Source: Sipunculus nudus
Taxonomy: Eukaryota > Annelida > Sipuncula > Golfingiida > Sipunculidae
Assembly: GCA_026874595.1 (NCBI GenBank)
Contig: CM049310.1
Coordinates: forward strand, 69,823,556 to 69,887,555
Length of the DNA stretch: 64,000 nucleotides
Direction of reading: 5' to 3'
The notes below the pieces were generated by a model, which searched no databases, had not been told where the DNA came from, and saw nothing but the letters and a program-made list of their open reading frames with translations. Numbering within the stretch: position 1 is the stretch's first letter; each line of letters starts with the position of its first letter. Below, piece by piece: positions 1 through 13,190 of the stretch. The translations under genes were made by a program, and so were the position numbers.

Positions 1-520
1 GCACAAGACTTATGGCGCCATCAACAGCCTGTCCTTAAATATAATTAAGTAATTTAGATTTGAATAACGCCTCAGTTGAAGAAAATGAAATGTTGGTTGT
101 CAAGTTATATACGATGGTTTTATCCATCAATCAAGATTTGTAAGACTCGCTCTCAAATAGAGTGGACCGGACCACAACATACTGGGCTACCGTGAAACAA
201 AAGTTTAGAGGAAGGTTATAATCACCTCGCTGACCTGGTGTCTTCTCGCAGTGGCTATAGAGAAAAGGCGACCCATCGTTAAAATGATTAAATGGTTCAA
301 TTGGTTTATAAATTGGCTTATCATTTTTATTTTTTTATTTATATATATCTCAGAGGTCCGATTTTAAAATGTACGAAATATTTTATTTATCTCTAAAAAG
401 GAAAATTCTTATTTGCTCTGGTGGTATGTTACAAGACTAACAACGGTGCCTCGTGGTATATTAGGTAAATTTGTTCCATTTGATGATGCACCTGACTGTA
501 AGTACACTCTCTCATCGCAG
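1..520. other. Sequence upstream of the NMRAL1-like terminal exon
   Basis: AT-rich sequence without a recognisable exon. If the gene continues leftwards, this is the tail of its last intron. The open frame does extend upstream of 521 to 413, but residues before the 521 splice site show no family similarity. A GTAAGT at 497-502 lies only 24 bp before the acceptor and is too close to be a normal intron. Confidence 0.4.
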
Positions 521-709
521 ATGACAGCAGAGGTATTTGGTCAGCAGGAGTTCCCGGCGGCGGCGGACCTAGGGGTCATGTTCGAGTACTACCAAACGGA
601 AAAGTGTGTCCGTGACGTTGACCTGACCCGGAAGTTGAATCCCGACATTCCGACATTCGAGCAGTGGGTGGAGAACCATAAAGATGCTCTGCTGAACGTA
701 CTTGAGTGA
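521..709 (+). CDS. C-terminal exon of an NmrA-like family (NMRAL1/HSCARG-like) protein
   Basis: A reading frame opens directly after a good acceptor (CTCTCTCATCGCAG, ending at 520) and runs 62 codons to a TGA at 707-709. It contains EFPAAADLGVMFEYY, then RDVDLTRKLNP, then FEQWVENHKDALL. The order and spacing match the C-terminal end of NMRAL1-type proteins (FPGA-x-DLxNMF, R-D-x-x-x-T-x-x-LNP, F-x-QW-x-x-x-K). Those proteins have an NmrA/atypical SDR Rossmann fold, and the human member is an NADPH-sensing regulator of nitric oxide and NF-kB signalling. The NAD(P)-binding part should lie on exons left of the window. No lesion is seen in this exon. A polyadenylation-like AATAAA occurs at about 1553; its use is uncertain. 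The family call is from memory of conserved motifs. Confidence 0.7.
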   Translation: MTAEVFGQQEFPAAADLGVMFEYYQTEKCVRDVDLTRKLNPDIPTFEQWVENHKDALLNVLE

Positions 710-3589
710 AGCTTTTATCAAGCCCAGGGCCAAATCATTCTGTCTTGTATCTGACGTAGCCACAAGTTTGGGTACCTTGACTTCGTTCATATTTTTCTTC
801 TCTGGCGCACAAAAGTCGGAACAAGCTATTCGTATTTTGTTTACACGGACACAATGTGTTCTTAGTGGGACGTTATAGTATTGGTGAATGTCAGGTATGT
901 TCTCAGTCTGGTAATTATGACGTTTTTAGACAGAAAGATTGTTTTCTAGGGAAATTAGGGGATATCGGAGGTTACGATAAGGACTGTAACCACGGTTACT
1001 GTAACCACTGGGTACACAGTTTGGGGCGTCCTGCAGTTTTCAGCTAACAGACGTGGGTCCATAGCAGTACAAGGATTACCGGAGATACCATGTCACGTGA
1101 CTGGAATTAGCCATGAATTTTATTATCCGTGTTAGAAACAAGAAACTTGTTTTGTCCCTAGGTAGTGATTGCGAAGCGGGTGTCACGTGGAGTCTTTCGC
1201 TGGACACTGATTATTGCCTTTTTGACATACTTTTGGGCACTAAGTGTTGCCTGGCGATTTAATCGGCAGGTTATGTAATCAGATGTACATATTCACAACA
1301 ATGTTGTAAGGATATTTTGTCATTCTCAAATGTTTAATTTATACCGTTTGGAACGAATTAACAAAACTGTTATAATTATGATCATATTAAATGAACCCTT
1401 TGTGGTATTTATACAGATATTCTCAAGATCCTCCCTTAAACGTTTCGTGCGTCATATACATTTTTATACTTTTGATGTGACTCTCAACTGGAATATTATT
1501 ACGTAAAATATGCCAACAATGTTGGTTGCATCTTTAAAACGGCTTAATGTTCAATAAAATGTCATTCTCCAGCAAGGGTAATTAAACACATTCAAATTAT
1601 GTAAGAAGAGGATATTTTATATTAGAAAAAAATGTCTGCAGTAGTAGGAAGGCAGTTTTGGTATCAACGGTGACCGCCACACATTTATTCAATGTCATAA
1701 GTATGTATGTTTGTATATATTACGGTATAGTGAACTGTGAAGCAGCACAATTTGTGAAAGGTGTCGCATATATATGCAATTTTATGTTGGCCTTAATCTC
1801 TATCATTGCATTTTACCTTGAGTTACACAAGGTCCCGGATGTATGGCCTTTGACCTGGACGGATATGCACCGTTCGTTTCTGTGTTTTGAAGCATTAACC
1901 CCCAGCAGTCACCTTTCCGTGCCTGGTCTGCTCTTTGCATGAGTGTTCGATAACCACCTAATGGCCAAACGTCACATAGGTTACATCATCTGTGACGTCA
2001 TACTGAAGATACACTGATTCCGTGGTTTCAGTAGATAAAGTGTCTGGGTTCCAGGTTTTGTATTTTGCCCACAGACTATGTATCTGTGAATACTAGATTT
2101 CTGTGTTATATATATGATTATATGTGGAGCATTTTATATACACGAGTGATTGTTTGAACTCAGAATATAATTGCTGATACTCTTTTTATTAGTTTATGTA
2201 CAGAAGGCTTGTCATAGGCGGGCATGACAATGTATATACTAGGAAATGTGTTCTGTAGAATTTACAGTGACATGTTGCTCAAATTTAAATGCATTGTTAA
2301 GTAAATATTGGGAAAAAAAGTAAATACGTGATATATTAAAAATGTGATTTCCATGGTTCCCTTAACCGAATGTTATATTAATATGAGTAATGTATTTGGA
2401 TTTTGTATATATACTAAACGAGAGGTGAATATAGGGGTCCTCGGAATATTTCTCTGTGTCATCAAGATTGTAGTTAACAGAAACCAAAATTAAATGTTAA
2501 TGAAACAGTATAGGGACAAAAAAAACAAAGATATTGCTTGGCCAAACCTACCTAGTAGGACATCTATTCAGAGGTACATTCTTTAGAAGACATGTCTTTG
2601 TGATTTGATATCAGCTATGTACGTCTGTGTCTTGTACAGCTTAAGGTTAGCGGCACTTGAACTTTAACAATATATTTATGTGTAATAGATAAGTAGAATC
2701 AGAATGACCAGTGCCAATTACAATACCTTTCATTATGACAATGATACCTGCTGTTTCTCTAGTGACAATACAGTTGTACCACGGTGTACGACAATCATAT
2801 TACACATTTGAACATCCGTGTCGGTTGAATTAGAGGCCTTGCTTGCCAGCTTAGTATTTATACAAATTATTTTTTATCTTTGTATGGCCAAAGTTTTAAT
2901 TAGAATTTTATACAGCGTTTTCTTGGCGATTTTCGGCCTCTGGGACGGTGGGTTTTACATGGTGATATGGGGCCCTGTTTCATATTCTAAGTCTGTAGCT
3001 TGAACCGTTTCTTTTGTATTTGTTTACTCGACATGACCGCGTGGACAAGCATCTGCCAATTCATATTGATGTATGTGATAATAGTACTGGGAAAATAAAT
3101 GCTACGTCAAGTGAGCTGTTTTTGTGTTACTAGACGTTCCACCCGTTCATCTTTGTGTAGTTTGTCAAAAGTCTCTTCGCAAAAATATGTCAATTTCCAG
3201 AGCTAATTCATATATGTAAAATGTTACCCTTTGACATGCTTGGCATCTATTCTACAGAGACTAAACATACTTTTCGCGGAGGCCTGTTCTGGTTGATGCT
3301 ATAGAGAGGTTAAGATGGGGAAAAAAGTGTTGCCTTTGTGTAGTGAGCCAACAAAATAATCTTCAGCGAATTCATTTTCAATTTTTTTAAAATTAAAAAA
3401 AAATATATTTTTTATTCAAGTTTTTACGGGTGTTTGGTCTCAATGCAAGCTAAAAACCCCATCGCAGATAATTATATTCTTCTTAAAATATCAAAAACAA
3501 TACCCACTCGTACTTCCATGTTTTTGTGTAAACAACAAATCAAATTTGCTTATTTTTTTAAATGTGTGTTTATTTCTAATGTAACTGTC
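710..3589. other. Noncoding sequence, nothing recognised
   Basis: 2.9 kb of AT-rich sequence with only short open frames (for example 1658-1942 and 2818-3003, plus strand). None shows a family motif, a codon pattern or consistent splice sites. It probably includes the 3' UTR and downstream flank of the exon ending at 709. Confidence 0.5.
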
Positions 3590-4060
3590 TTCTTAACTTC
3601 CAAACAACCTACCTACCTGATTTCATACCTGACTACCTATCTGACTACCTCTCTGACTTATCTACCTACCTACCTACCCACTATCCTACCTACTTATCTG
3701 ACTACCCACCAACCTACCTACTTATCTGCCTACCCACCAACCTATACCTGTCTTACTGCCAATCTACCTAATTGACTACCCACCAACCTACCTACATATC
3801 TCACTGCCCACCGCTAAACCTACTTATCTGACTACCCACTAGTCTACCAACTAATCTGACTACCCACAAACCTACCTAACCGACTTCCTATCTACCTATC
3901 TGACTACCCACCAACCTACCTACTTATTTGACTACCCAATAACCTGCCTATATATCTGACTACCCACCAACTAACATTCCTGACTGCGTACCTACTTATC
4001 TGACTACCCACCATCCTACCTATATCTGACTATAACCACCAACCTTACTACTTATCTGAC
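3590..4060. repeat. Degenerate CTAC/CTGA-rich repeat, left shoulder of the minisatellite
   Basis: Irregular runs of CTAC, CTGA and CCACCAAC tetranucleotide-like motifs, for example TATCTGACTACCCACCAACC recurring at variable spacing. It looks like the unhomogenised edge from which the regular 44-bp unit to the right arose. Confidence 0.8.
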
Positions 4061-6640
4061 TACCCACCCACCGACCTACCTGACTGCATTTCTACCTGTC
4101 TGACTACCCACCCACCGACCTACCTGACTGCATATCTACCTGTCTGACTACCCACCCACCGACCTACCTGACTGCCTATCTACCTGTCTGACTACCCACC
4201 CACCGACCTACCTGACTGCCTATCTACCTGTCCGACTACCCACCCACCGACCTACCTGACTGCCTATCTACCTGTCCGACTACCCACCCACCGACCTACC
4301 TGACTGCAGATCTACCTGTCTGACTACCCACCCACCGACCTACCTGACTGCCTATCTACCTGTCTGACTACCCACCCACCGACCTACCTGACTGCCTATC
4401 TACCTGTCTGACTATCACCCACCGACCTACCTGACTGCCTATCTACCTGTCCGATTACCCATCCACCAACCTACCTGACTGCCTATCTACCTGTCTGACT
4501 ACCCACCCACCGACCTACCTGACTGCCTATCTACCTGTCCGATTACCCACCCATCGACCTACCTGACTGCATTTCTACCTGTCTGACTACCCACCCACCG
4601 ACCTACCTGACTGCATATCTACCTGTCTGACTACCCACCCACCGACCTACCTGACTGCCTATCTACCTGTCTGACTACCCACCCACCGACCTACCTGACT
4701 GCCTATCTACCTGTCCGATTACCCACCCACCGACCTACCTGACTGCCTATCTACCTGTCCGACTACCCACCCACCGACCTACCTGACTGCCTATCTACCT
4801 GTCCGACTACCCACCCACCGACCTACCTGACTGCATATCTACCTGTCTGACTACCCACCCACCGACCTACCTGACTGCATATCTACCTGTCTGACTACCC
4901 ACCCACCGACCTACCTGACTGCCTATCTACCTGTCTGACTACCCACCCACCGACCTACCTGACTGCATTTCTACCTGTCCGATTACCCACCCACCGACCT
5001 ACCTGACTGCATTTCTACCTGTCTGACTACCCACCCACCGACCTACCTGACTGCCTATCTACCTGTCCGATTACCCACCTACCGACCTACCTGACTGCAT
5101 TTCTACCTGTCTGACTACCCACCCACCGACCTACCTGACTGCCTATCTACCTGTCTGACTACCCACCCACCGACCTACCTGACAGCCTATCTACCTGTCC
5201 GACTACCCACCCACCGATCTACCTGACTGCCTATCTACCTGTCCGATTACCCACCCACCGACCTACCTGACTGCCTATCTACCTGTCCGACTACCCACCC
5301 ACCGACCTACCTGACTGCCTATCTACCTGTCCGACTACCCACCCACCGACCTACCTGACTGCCTATCTACCTGTCCGACTACCCACCCACCGATCTACCT
5401 GACTGCCTATCTACCTGTCTGACTACCCACCCACCGACCTACCTGACTGCCTATCTACCTGTCCGACTACCCACCCACCGACCTACCTGACTGCCTATCT
5501 ACCTGTCCGACTACCCACCCACCGACCTACCTGACTGCCTATCTACCTGTCCGACTACCCACCCACCGACCTACCTGACTGCCTATCTACCTGTCCGACT
5601 ACCCACCCACCGACCTACCTGACTGCCTATCTACCTGTCCGACTACCCACCCACCGACCTACCTGACTGCCTATCTACCTGTCTGACTACCCACCCACCG
5701 ACCTACCTGACTGCCTATCTACCTGTCCGACTACCCACCCACCGACCTACCTGACTGCCTATCTACCTGTCCGACTACCCACCCACCGACCTACCTGACT
5801 GCCTATCTACCTGTCTGACTACCCACCCATCGACCTACCTGACTGCCTATCTACCTGTCTGACTACCCACCCACCGACCTACCTGACTGCCTATCTACCT
5901 GTCCGACTACCCACCCACCGACCTACCTGACTGCCTATCTACCTGTCCGACTACCCACCCACCGACCTACCTGACTGCCTATCTACCTGTCTGACTACCC
6001 ACCCATCGACCTACCTGACTGCCTATCTACCTGTCTGACTACCCACCCACCGACCTACCTGACTGCCTATCTACCTGTCCGACTACCCACCCACCGACCT
6101 ACCTGACTGCCTATCTACCTGTCTGACTACCCACCCACCGACCTACCTGACTGCCTATCTACCTGTCCGACTACCCACCCATCGACCTACCTGACTGCCT
6201 ATCTACCTGTCCGACTACCCACCCACCGACCTACCTGACTGCCTATCTACCTGTCCGACTACCCACCCACCGACCTACCTGACTGCCTATCTACCTGTCC
6301 GACTACCCACCCACCGACCTACCTGACTGCCTATCTACCTGTCTGACTACCCACCGACCGACCTACCTGACTGTCTATCTACCTGTCTGACTACCCACCC
6401 ACCGACCTACCACACTGCCTATCTACCTGTCTGACTACCCACCCACTGACCTACCTGACTGCCTATCTACCTGTCTGACTACCCACCCACCGACCTACCT
6501 GACTGCCTATCTACCTGTCTGACTACCCACCCACCGACCTACCTGATTGCCTATCTACCTGTCTGACTACCCACCCACCGACCTACCTATCTTACTACCC
6601 ACCAATCTACCTACTTATCTGACTACCCACCAACCTACCT
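4060..6640. repeat. 44-bp minisatellite array, about 57 units
   Basis: Tandem units of 44 bp, each containing CCACCCACCGACCTACCTGA followed by CTGCCTATCTACCTGTCYGA and CTAC. Forty-four is 11 x 4, and most of the unit is itself a run of CTAC/CTGA/CCAC tetranucleotides, so the unit grew from a microsatellite. The centre of the array is nearly homogeneous. The commonest variants are C or T in CTGTCYGAC, GATTACCC for GACTACCC, and CATATC, CATTTC or CAGATC for CTATC. The last units before 6640 are shorter and diverged. No long reading frame is maintained. Confidence 0.95.
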
Positions 6641-8826
6641 ACCTGACTTCTCTCGGCAGAAACTAAGGACAGGTTTTATGATGACCTGAACGCTGACATC
6701 AAAAACATCCCAAGAAAGGAGGCACTTATCCTTGGCGACTTCAACGCCAGAGTTTGCCCTTGTGTTTGGGAAGGTTCAGCACTAACAACATGAGTGAAAA
6801 TTGCCAACGTCTCCTTGAGCTCTGCTACCTCCACGACATATTCACCAATAGCACTTTCTTCAGCACCAAGCCTCAACACAGTCTCATGGAGACATCCCCT
6901 ATAGACTAACGAAAGCCATCATCTAAGCCATGGAGAATGCCTTGATTAGTTTAATAACTATTTGTAAAATCCGTGTAAAATAAAAAAATTTAAATTCAAA
7001 CACAGGCATCAGGAATACACGCAGCTACCAGAGTGCTGACTGAGACACGGGCCACTCTCTGGTGTCCAGCACGGTGATAAAGCTTTGACACCAACAGCAT
7101 ACGCAGCCAGCAGAAAGTGAGGAAGTTTGCAACAGCATTTGAAGAATCCCTCCCAGGCCCACCTGGCGCAAGTGCCCACAAAAGATGAGAACACTTCAGA
7201 GACTCTGTCTACAACGCAGCTATATCCACCTTTGGCAAGAAAACCAGCAAATCTGCAGACTGGTTCCAAGCCCACTCTGAGGAAATTATACCCCTCATCG
7301 AGGAGAAAAAGAACGCGCTGATTACAAAGCTAATCCCGGCAAACAAAACCTGTAAACCCTTCTGGCTGCCCCCAGCAAAGCTCAGCAGAATACCAGCCTC
7401 TGTGCCAACAAGTGCTCCAAGATTCAGAATGCAGCTGACACAGGCAACATGAAGGGAATGTATGAATTAAGCAGGCACTGGGCACAGCACAGAAGAAAAC
7501 CGCCCTACTGAAGTCTGCCACAGGTGAAATAATCCAGAACAAAGCACACCAAATGTAGCGCTGGATAAAGCACTACTCTGAGCTGTATGCTTTATCCTGG
7601 AGGAGCTTGACAACGAACCAACCCTCGAAGAGCTCAAGGAAGCACTCAAGTCACTTGCTCCCAGCAACCCCAGGGATAGACGACATCCCCGCCGAGGTCA
7701 TGAAGTGCTGTATCAACAATGCAATCCCAGAACTGCACGACATCCTCTGTCTCTGCTGGAAGGAAGTTGAAGTATCATTCGACATGAGGGATGCCAACAT
7801 AGTCACACTGTATAAGAACAGAGGTGACAGGAGCGCTTGTAACAACTATCGCGGCATTTCCCTCCTCAGCATCACTGGGAAGGTGTTTGCCTGGGTCGCA
7901 CTGAAGAGGTTTAAGGTTTTAGCAGTAAGAATCTACCCAGAATCCAGGGTGGCTTCTGCGCGAAAAGGTCTACAGTCGACATGGTCTTTCCCGTCAGGCA
8001 ACTGCAGGGAAATGCAGGGAACAAAGACAACTCTACAGGCTAAAAGTATAGTCCAAGGTTCAGCTGAAGTGTGTGCGGGACCTCTCTGTAGACGATGCCG
8101 CTATCACAACATATTCTGCTGAAGACCTGCAGAAGCTCATACCCCAATTCAATGCAGCCTGTGAGGCCTTTGGACTCACGATCAGCCTGAATCGCAAGTG
8201 ATGGGGCATGATGTCGTGATTCAACTGGACATCAGAATCTCAGATTACCAGCTCGAAGTCGTGCACGACGATCTCTAACTTCTTCTCCCTTGATACAGCC
8301 ACCACCATGTCCAGGCTGACCAAGAGAATGTGGAACAACAGCAGGTCGACAGATCACACCAAGATCCAGCCTGTGTTGTAAGCACCTTGCTGTATGGCAG
8401 TGAGGCCTGGCCACTACGCGCCCGAAAGGAGCACAAGCTGAATGCTTTCCACATGCGCGGGCTTTGCCGCATCCTGGACATCAGCTGGAAGGATAAAGTG
8501 CCAAACACCGCTTTCATGAAGAGAGCAGAAATCCCCAAAATGTCTGTAAGAGAGACCTGAAGGCCATAGGCATCGAACTGAACAACTGGGAATCCAAGGC
8601 CTCAGAACGAACAATCTGGAGTCAGACAGTACAGAAAGGCCTCACCAAGTTCGAAGAGACCCTTTCTCAGCAATCCAAAGCCAAAAGGCAGAAGGGCAAA
8701 GCCAGAAGCCAAACCGACGGAACAGCATCAGAGTTCCTGTGTACTGTGTGGGAGAGACCCTGTCAGAACATCCATCCAGGAGGCAACTCCATAGTCTTCC
8801 GAGACTGAAACTACTACTACTACTAC
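6641..8826 (+). mobile_element. Decayed non-LTR retrotransposon (endonuclease plus reverse transcriptase)
   Basis: Translating the plus strand in shifting frames gives pieces in the order of a LINE ORF2. An endonuclease piece has KDRFYDDLNADIKNIPR and then LILGDFNARV, with CQRLLELCYLHDIFTNSTFF (6640-6900). A linker has FRDSVYNAAIST (7190-7330). The reverse transcriptase region has GIDDIPAEVMKC, DANIVTLYKNRGD and NNYRGISLLS (7600-7900). The C-terminal region has STLLYGSEAWPLRARKEHKLN and CRILDISWKDKVPNT (8380-8510). Stops and frameshifts are frequent, so it is dead. The 5' end is missing where it meets the minisatellite. The 3' end finishes in an ACT/CTA trinucleotide run (8812-8826), a usual kind of LINE tail. 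The clade was not assigned. Confidence 0.85.
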
Positions 8827-9640
8827 CTTAAGGCCTAACCTTATGTCAACCTTTACTTCCTGCACACCTTTTTCCTCAGGACTGCATCCATCAATCCACA
8901 CTCACACGTGTATAATATCATTAAATTGAATCTTATATCTAAGCGACGCTGGTCAATAAACTACCTGAACTGTATAAGGGCCACAGCCATGGTCAGATAT
9001 GCACAACTGACGCTGAGTTTATATAAAAAAGAAATGATTGGGCCTGAGTTTATAAATATAAAATCACAAAACTGAAGCTGAGTTTAAAAATAAAATATCT
9101 GCCATTTTTAACTGTGGGTTTTGGTTCTGTTCAGAACTATTTGTACCGCAGAACAGCTAGTTTTTACTGTATATACACTTTCATCAGGTAACATGCAGCC
9201 TCATCGGCTATATCCTGGATCGCATCATTAACAATACCCTTCTGCAACTGATAAGAACGTATTTTCTAATTCGTTATCACGACGGAAAGCGTGCAAAATT
9301 TCGAGGAGGGGGGTCACAACATAACGCCCCCTTTCACAAACAGCAAACCGTTGGTCAAGGTTTCTGACAATGGTCACTTTTACAAATGTAATACAACGCC
9401 ATCGATATTCAAAGAAGGTTCAGCATCCTTCGGGGAATTGATTCTTACATGAGGGTGAATAAAGGGTACTGACCTCACACAAGTAAAACATTGAAATAAG
9501 AAAACTTGTTTTTATATCACTATTTTCTCACCCAAAAGCGTTTGCTGAGTATATATATGAATCGTCATCTTATATGTTGCATGTATTTGATTAGCGACCA
9601 GATTCCGGGTCGTTGGTTTTACAATATTCTGACGGACTTG
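8827..9640. other. Noncoding sequence, nothing recognised
   Basis: AT-rich flank to the right of the LINE tail. It holds no convincing exon or element boundary. Confidence 0.5.
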
Positions 9641-11460
9641 AACAGAAGAGTTGGGTACAAAAGTAAATGTATTTGAAGTAACTATATTACCTTTACTTTT
9701 TTCAAGTAATTGTTATAGATTAAATTTTTTAAATACTCGAAAGTATTTGTAATTGTAATCTATCGCTTTTGAAAAGTAATTGTTGAAACAAATACTCTCA
9801 ATTACTTTTGGTATATTTGTCTCATGAACAATTCCATAAAACTTCCTAATTTAGGGAAGCTAGTAGCCTATCACCCAATTTCCTATGGTTGTAACCTGTT
9901 ATTCACTTACTTTAAAGGCTGATATACATTTAAAATAATGTTTATCATCTCAGACTACTATAGTTCATTTTAACTGAATACAAAAGTTTCCCTGGCAAAA
10001 CCATGTAAAGACTTCAGGTTCCCCCTCCCCCACCCCTCCCTTAATTTTAATTCAGGTTACCCCCGGTGTAGTCTTAACTCAGTTTCAGGTTACCCCTGGT
10101 GTAGGCTTATCCTCATGCCAGGTAACTCCTACCTGCACAATTTCAGGTTACCCCCACACTGTTTAGATTACCCCCTCACTGATTTAGTGAAATTACACAT
10201 TATAATGCTTTATCTCATGGTATATTTTTCCAATAAACCACGTGAAAGATACAAGATTCAAAATATAGAATCAATATGAAGTTTATGTTAATAATCTTAT
10301 AGAAACAACTGTATTGAAGGGGCAGTCTAAGATGAACCCGATAAGAAACACTGGTTTGAAATTTCACGATTTGTGAAGTTACGGTGGTATGGCCACCAGG
10401 TGGTGTGCACACTATGTTTATGTTCTGCATCACTGAGTGCGACCGGTACAAATTTATTTTCGTACGTGTAGAGAAGTAAGCAACCAGTTTCAGAAAGAAA
10501 CATTTGCAGACACCATTGTATTTGAAGGCTAAAACACTATACATCATGTTTATCTAACATGCCTTGTATGTGAATAGGTCCCTTCACTGAAAATAATAAG
10601 GAAAGGACTTTTTTTGTTTAGGTAACACTTAAGAGACAACCCAGTAAACTATGGATGTAATCTGGATCACCATAATGTTTTATTTGAAGGATCCCTTACT
10701 ATTTTAGAGACTGAAGCCATTTTCAATCACTAGTTTATCACGTGAAACATTTAGTGTCAGTGTCTGAGTGAGGTTTAAGTTTACACTGCATTGATTAAGC
10801 ACAGGAGTAGTGTAGACAGGCGAAAAATTACGGAAATTGCTTTTCTCATAACACATAACTTCTCGTTAGGTGTCTCTGTCGTCTTTGCATGGCGCATAAC
10901 TCAAATAATTTTTTTTATTGTAATTCATACTACTCGATTTTGTACTGATTTATATATTTGCGGAGATGAGCCTGTAGTTAGACATAAGGCAAAGGTATAA
11001 AGTTATTTTGAAGCCTGTCGTAATTTTTATAAAAGCCTGATTGGAGACGCCTTTGATCCGGCGGGCACAGTGACCTGTGATGCAACAACAGAGTTGAAAT
11101 TGTGACACACATTTTTCCTTGTTTGATTGAGAGATTTCTAGTGCTGACAAACAATATACAGAATGCGATCAGGACTTTGTAAATATTCCGGATCTTGTGA
11201 TCCAAATTGTTGATGGAAGTATGTGTGCGTAGTTGCTTCCTTTATTTTTTTGTTGAAACTGTCACAATTGTTAAGAGCTCACACCAGTTTCTATCCCAGT
11301 TGCTGGTCTTGTTATTTAATGTAAATGGCCTTTAAGCACACAGTAATTTCGAAGGTAATTGCAATAACTTTATGAAGTAATTGTTATTGTAATCGATTAC
11401 TTTTCTGAAAACACAAACGTTATTGTAATTGTAATCGATTACTTTTAATTATCTTTTATT
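9641..11460. repeat. AT-rich repeat debris with repeated GTAATCGATTAC-type motifs
   Basis: Both edges are dense in AAGTAATTGT / ATTACTTTT motifs (9660-9830 and 11340-11455). At the right edge the motif TTGTAATCGATTACTTTT occurs twice about 43 bp apart, with the palindrome GTAATCGATTAC at its centre. Such subterminal repeats are common in hAT-type DNA transposons, so the edges may be ends of an old element; this is a guess. Between them, 10010-10190 holds four or five diverged copies of a CAGGTTACCCC unit. No transposase was recognised. Confidence 0.35.
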
Positions 11461-13190
11461 TTATGATAATATTTGAATGATAACAATTTATCTTTAAAGG
11501 TGGGGATGAATATATAAGAGTTGATTTGAGCAAAATTTTAGTAAACCTATTCCAATATCAAAGTATCTCATAGTTCCATATACATATATGTGTGTGCTTT
11601 TGTATCCTAATATATTTGAAACATTACAACCAAGTATAATATTAAAAAATATGGTAAAGCAAAAAGGCAGAAATATAACAATAGTCTCTTATGCTAAATA
11701 TTGATATATTCTATTTCTAGAATATAAATCTTATTCTGTGAATAGCAGGTGGCTGATTACGTTTATCATCCGAAGATGCCAAAAACGTGGGGGATCCTGA
11801 ACTTGCCTTTTTGTTTGCGAGGGTTTCAAATTCGCGATATTTGCAAAAGGTAATAATCGCGAAAAAAAAACCTTCTTGAATAAGAGGTCCCGCTGTCGAA
11901 GACAAATTTGAAATGTAAATGGTTGACATTATGAATATAAATAGATCGTGTATGCTCAAAGAATGATATTTTAAATGTGTCAGATATTTCCAGTTGTCTA
12001 CTTTTAACAAAAAATACTTTGTTAAGAAGATTTTGTGCACAATTTTTTTATAAAATTAATTCGCAAAATAATGATTGTACTCTGTGTATAGGTCTTTTTT
12101 TTTGTGAGTTCGCGAAAATTAGACTCTCGCGGTACACGCGAAATTGCGAAATCTTAACCCGCGAATATGAAGCCAACCAGAGTATTTTACCCCCATCCCC
12201 CTGTACTGGCGCCACTGACGATACAATTCAATGATACACGCCTCATCTTTTTATTGCACATCATGAGTTTGTTTGACCGCGGTACGCTGAATATAAACAG
12301 TAACCTTACTGTCAATCTGAAATCCCAAGCAGTTATCTTCTCCTTCTTGAATCTCAGGGAACCATAATTTACAAACTGCTTATTACATTTTCTTGCTTGT
12401 GAATAATTATCTGGATGAGGCTGGTTTGACTGAGGCTGGCTCACTGACGCTAGTAGGACTGGGCTTAGCCGTGAATACACAACTCAGTATTGGACTGGCA
12501 AACCTACTTGAGTTGTGACACAAAACATACGGTAAAACGCACTGCAACAGGCCACCCATCGTGGTAAACTGTCTTTAATCTAAACATTAATATACGGCTG
12601 ATGCATTAACACAAATAAATACACGTGAATTCATAAAGCAAAGGGAAAAATACATACAAAACATTTTCTACGTGGTATATTGGCTATCGTCCGGTACCTG
12701 TTCCTGCTATTCATGCGGCCAATGGAGGAAGATTTACCGATAAGCTGAGTTACAACGGATTTTTTTTTTTAGCACATGGTAGGTATAATTATAAAGTACA
12801 AACACATATTTAACGATTGGTTAGGTTTATTTGAAGTTAAAGTGTACCTATATGCCATGGGCGGTGACAAAAAGAGCGAAAATATTTGCATACGACTTAA
12901 TTTTACTTACGTTAAAAATTTATATCTCACTAAATATGAGCATCAGGCATAAAAAAGCATTAATTCCAAAAATTATCTGATATATTTTCTTGGAAGCTTA
13001 ATGCTGCAACGATGTCGAAACTTCCTCAAAATCGTATTGTGGCGCCATCTATTAGTCAATGTAAAAAATAATGATCATTGCAGTGTCTGGGTCTGTACAT
13101 TATGGTAACCATTAAAATCAATAATATTACTGAAAACATCATTCTTAGGTAATTTAAAATGCACAATTAAGTATGAAATACCAGCAGGTC
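11461..13190. other. Noncoding sequence with a CGCGAA-rich segment
   Basis: Mostly featureless. 11800-12170 contains several TCGCGAA/CGCGAAT motifs in both orientations. A related CGCGAATTTGAAACC sequence recurs at about 35229, so this is probably a dispersed repeat. Short open frames here are not credible genes. Confidence 0.4.
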
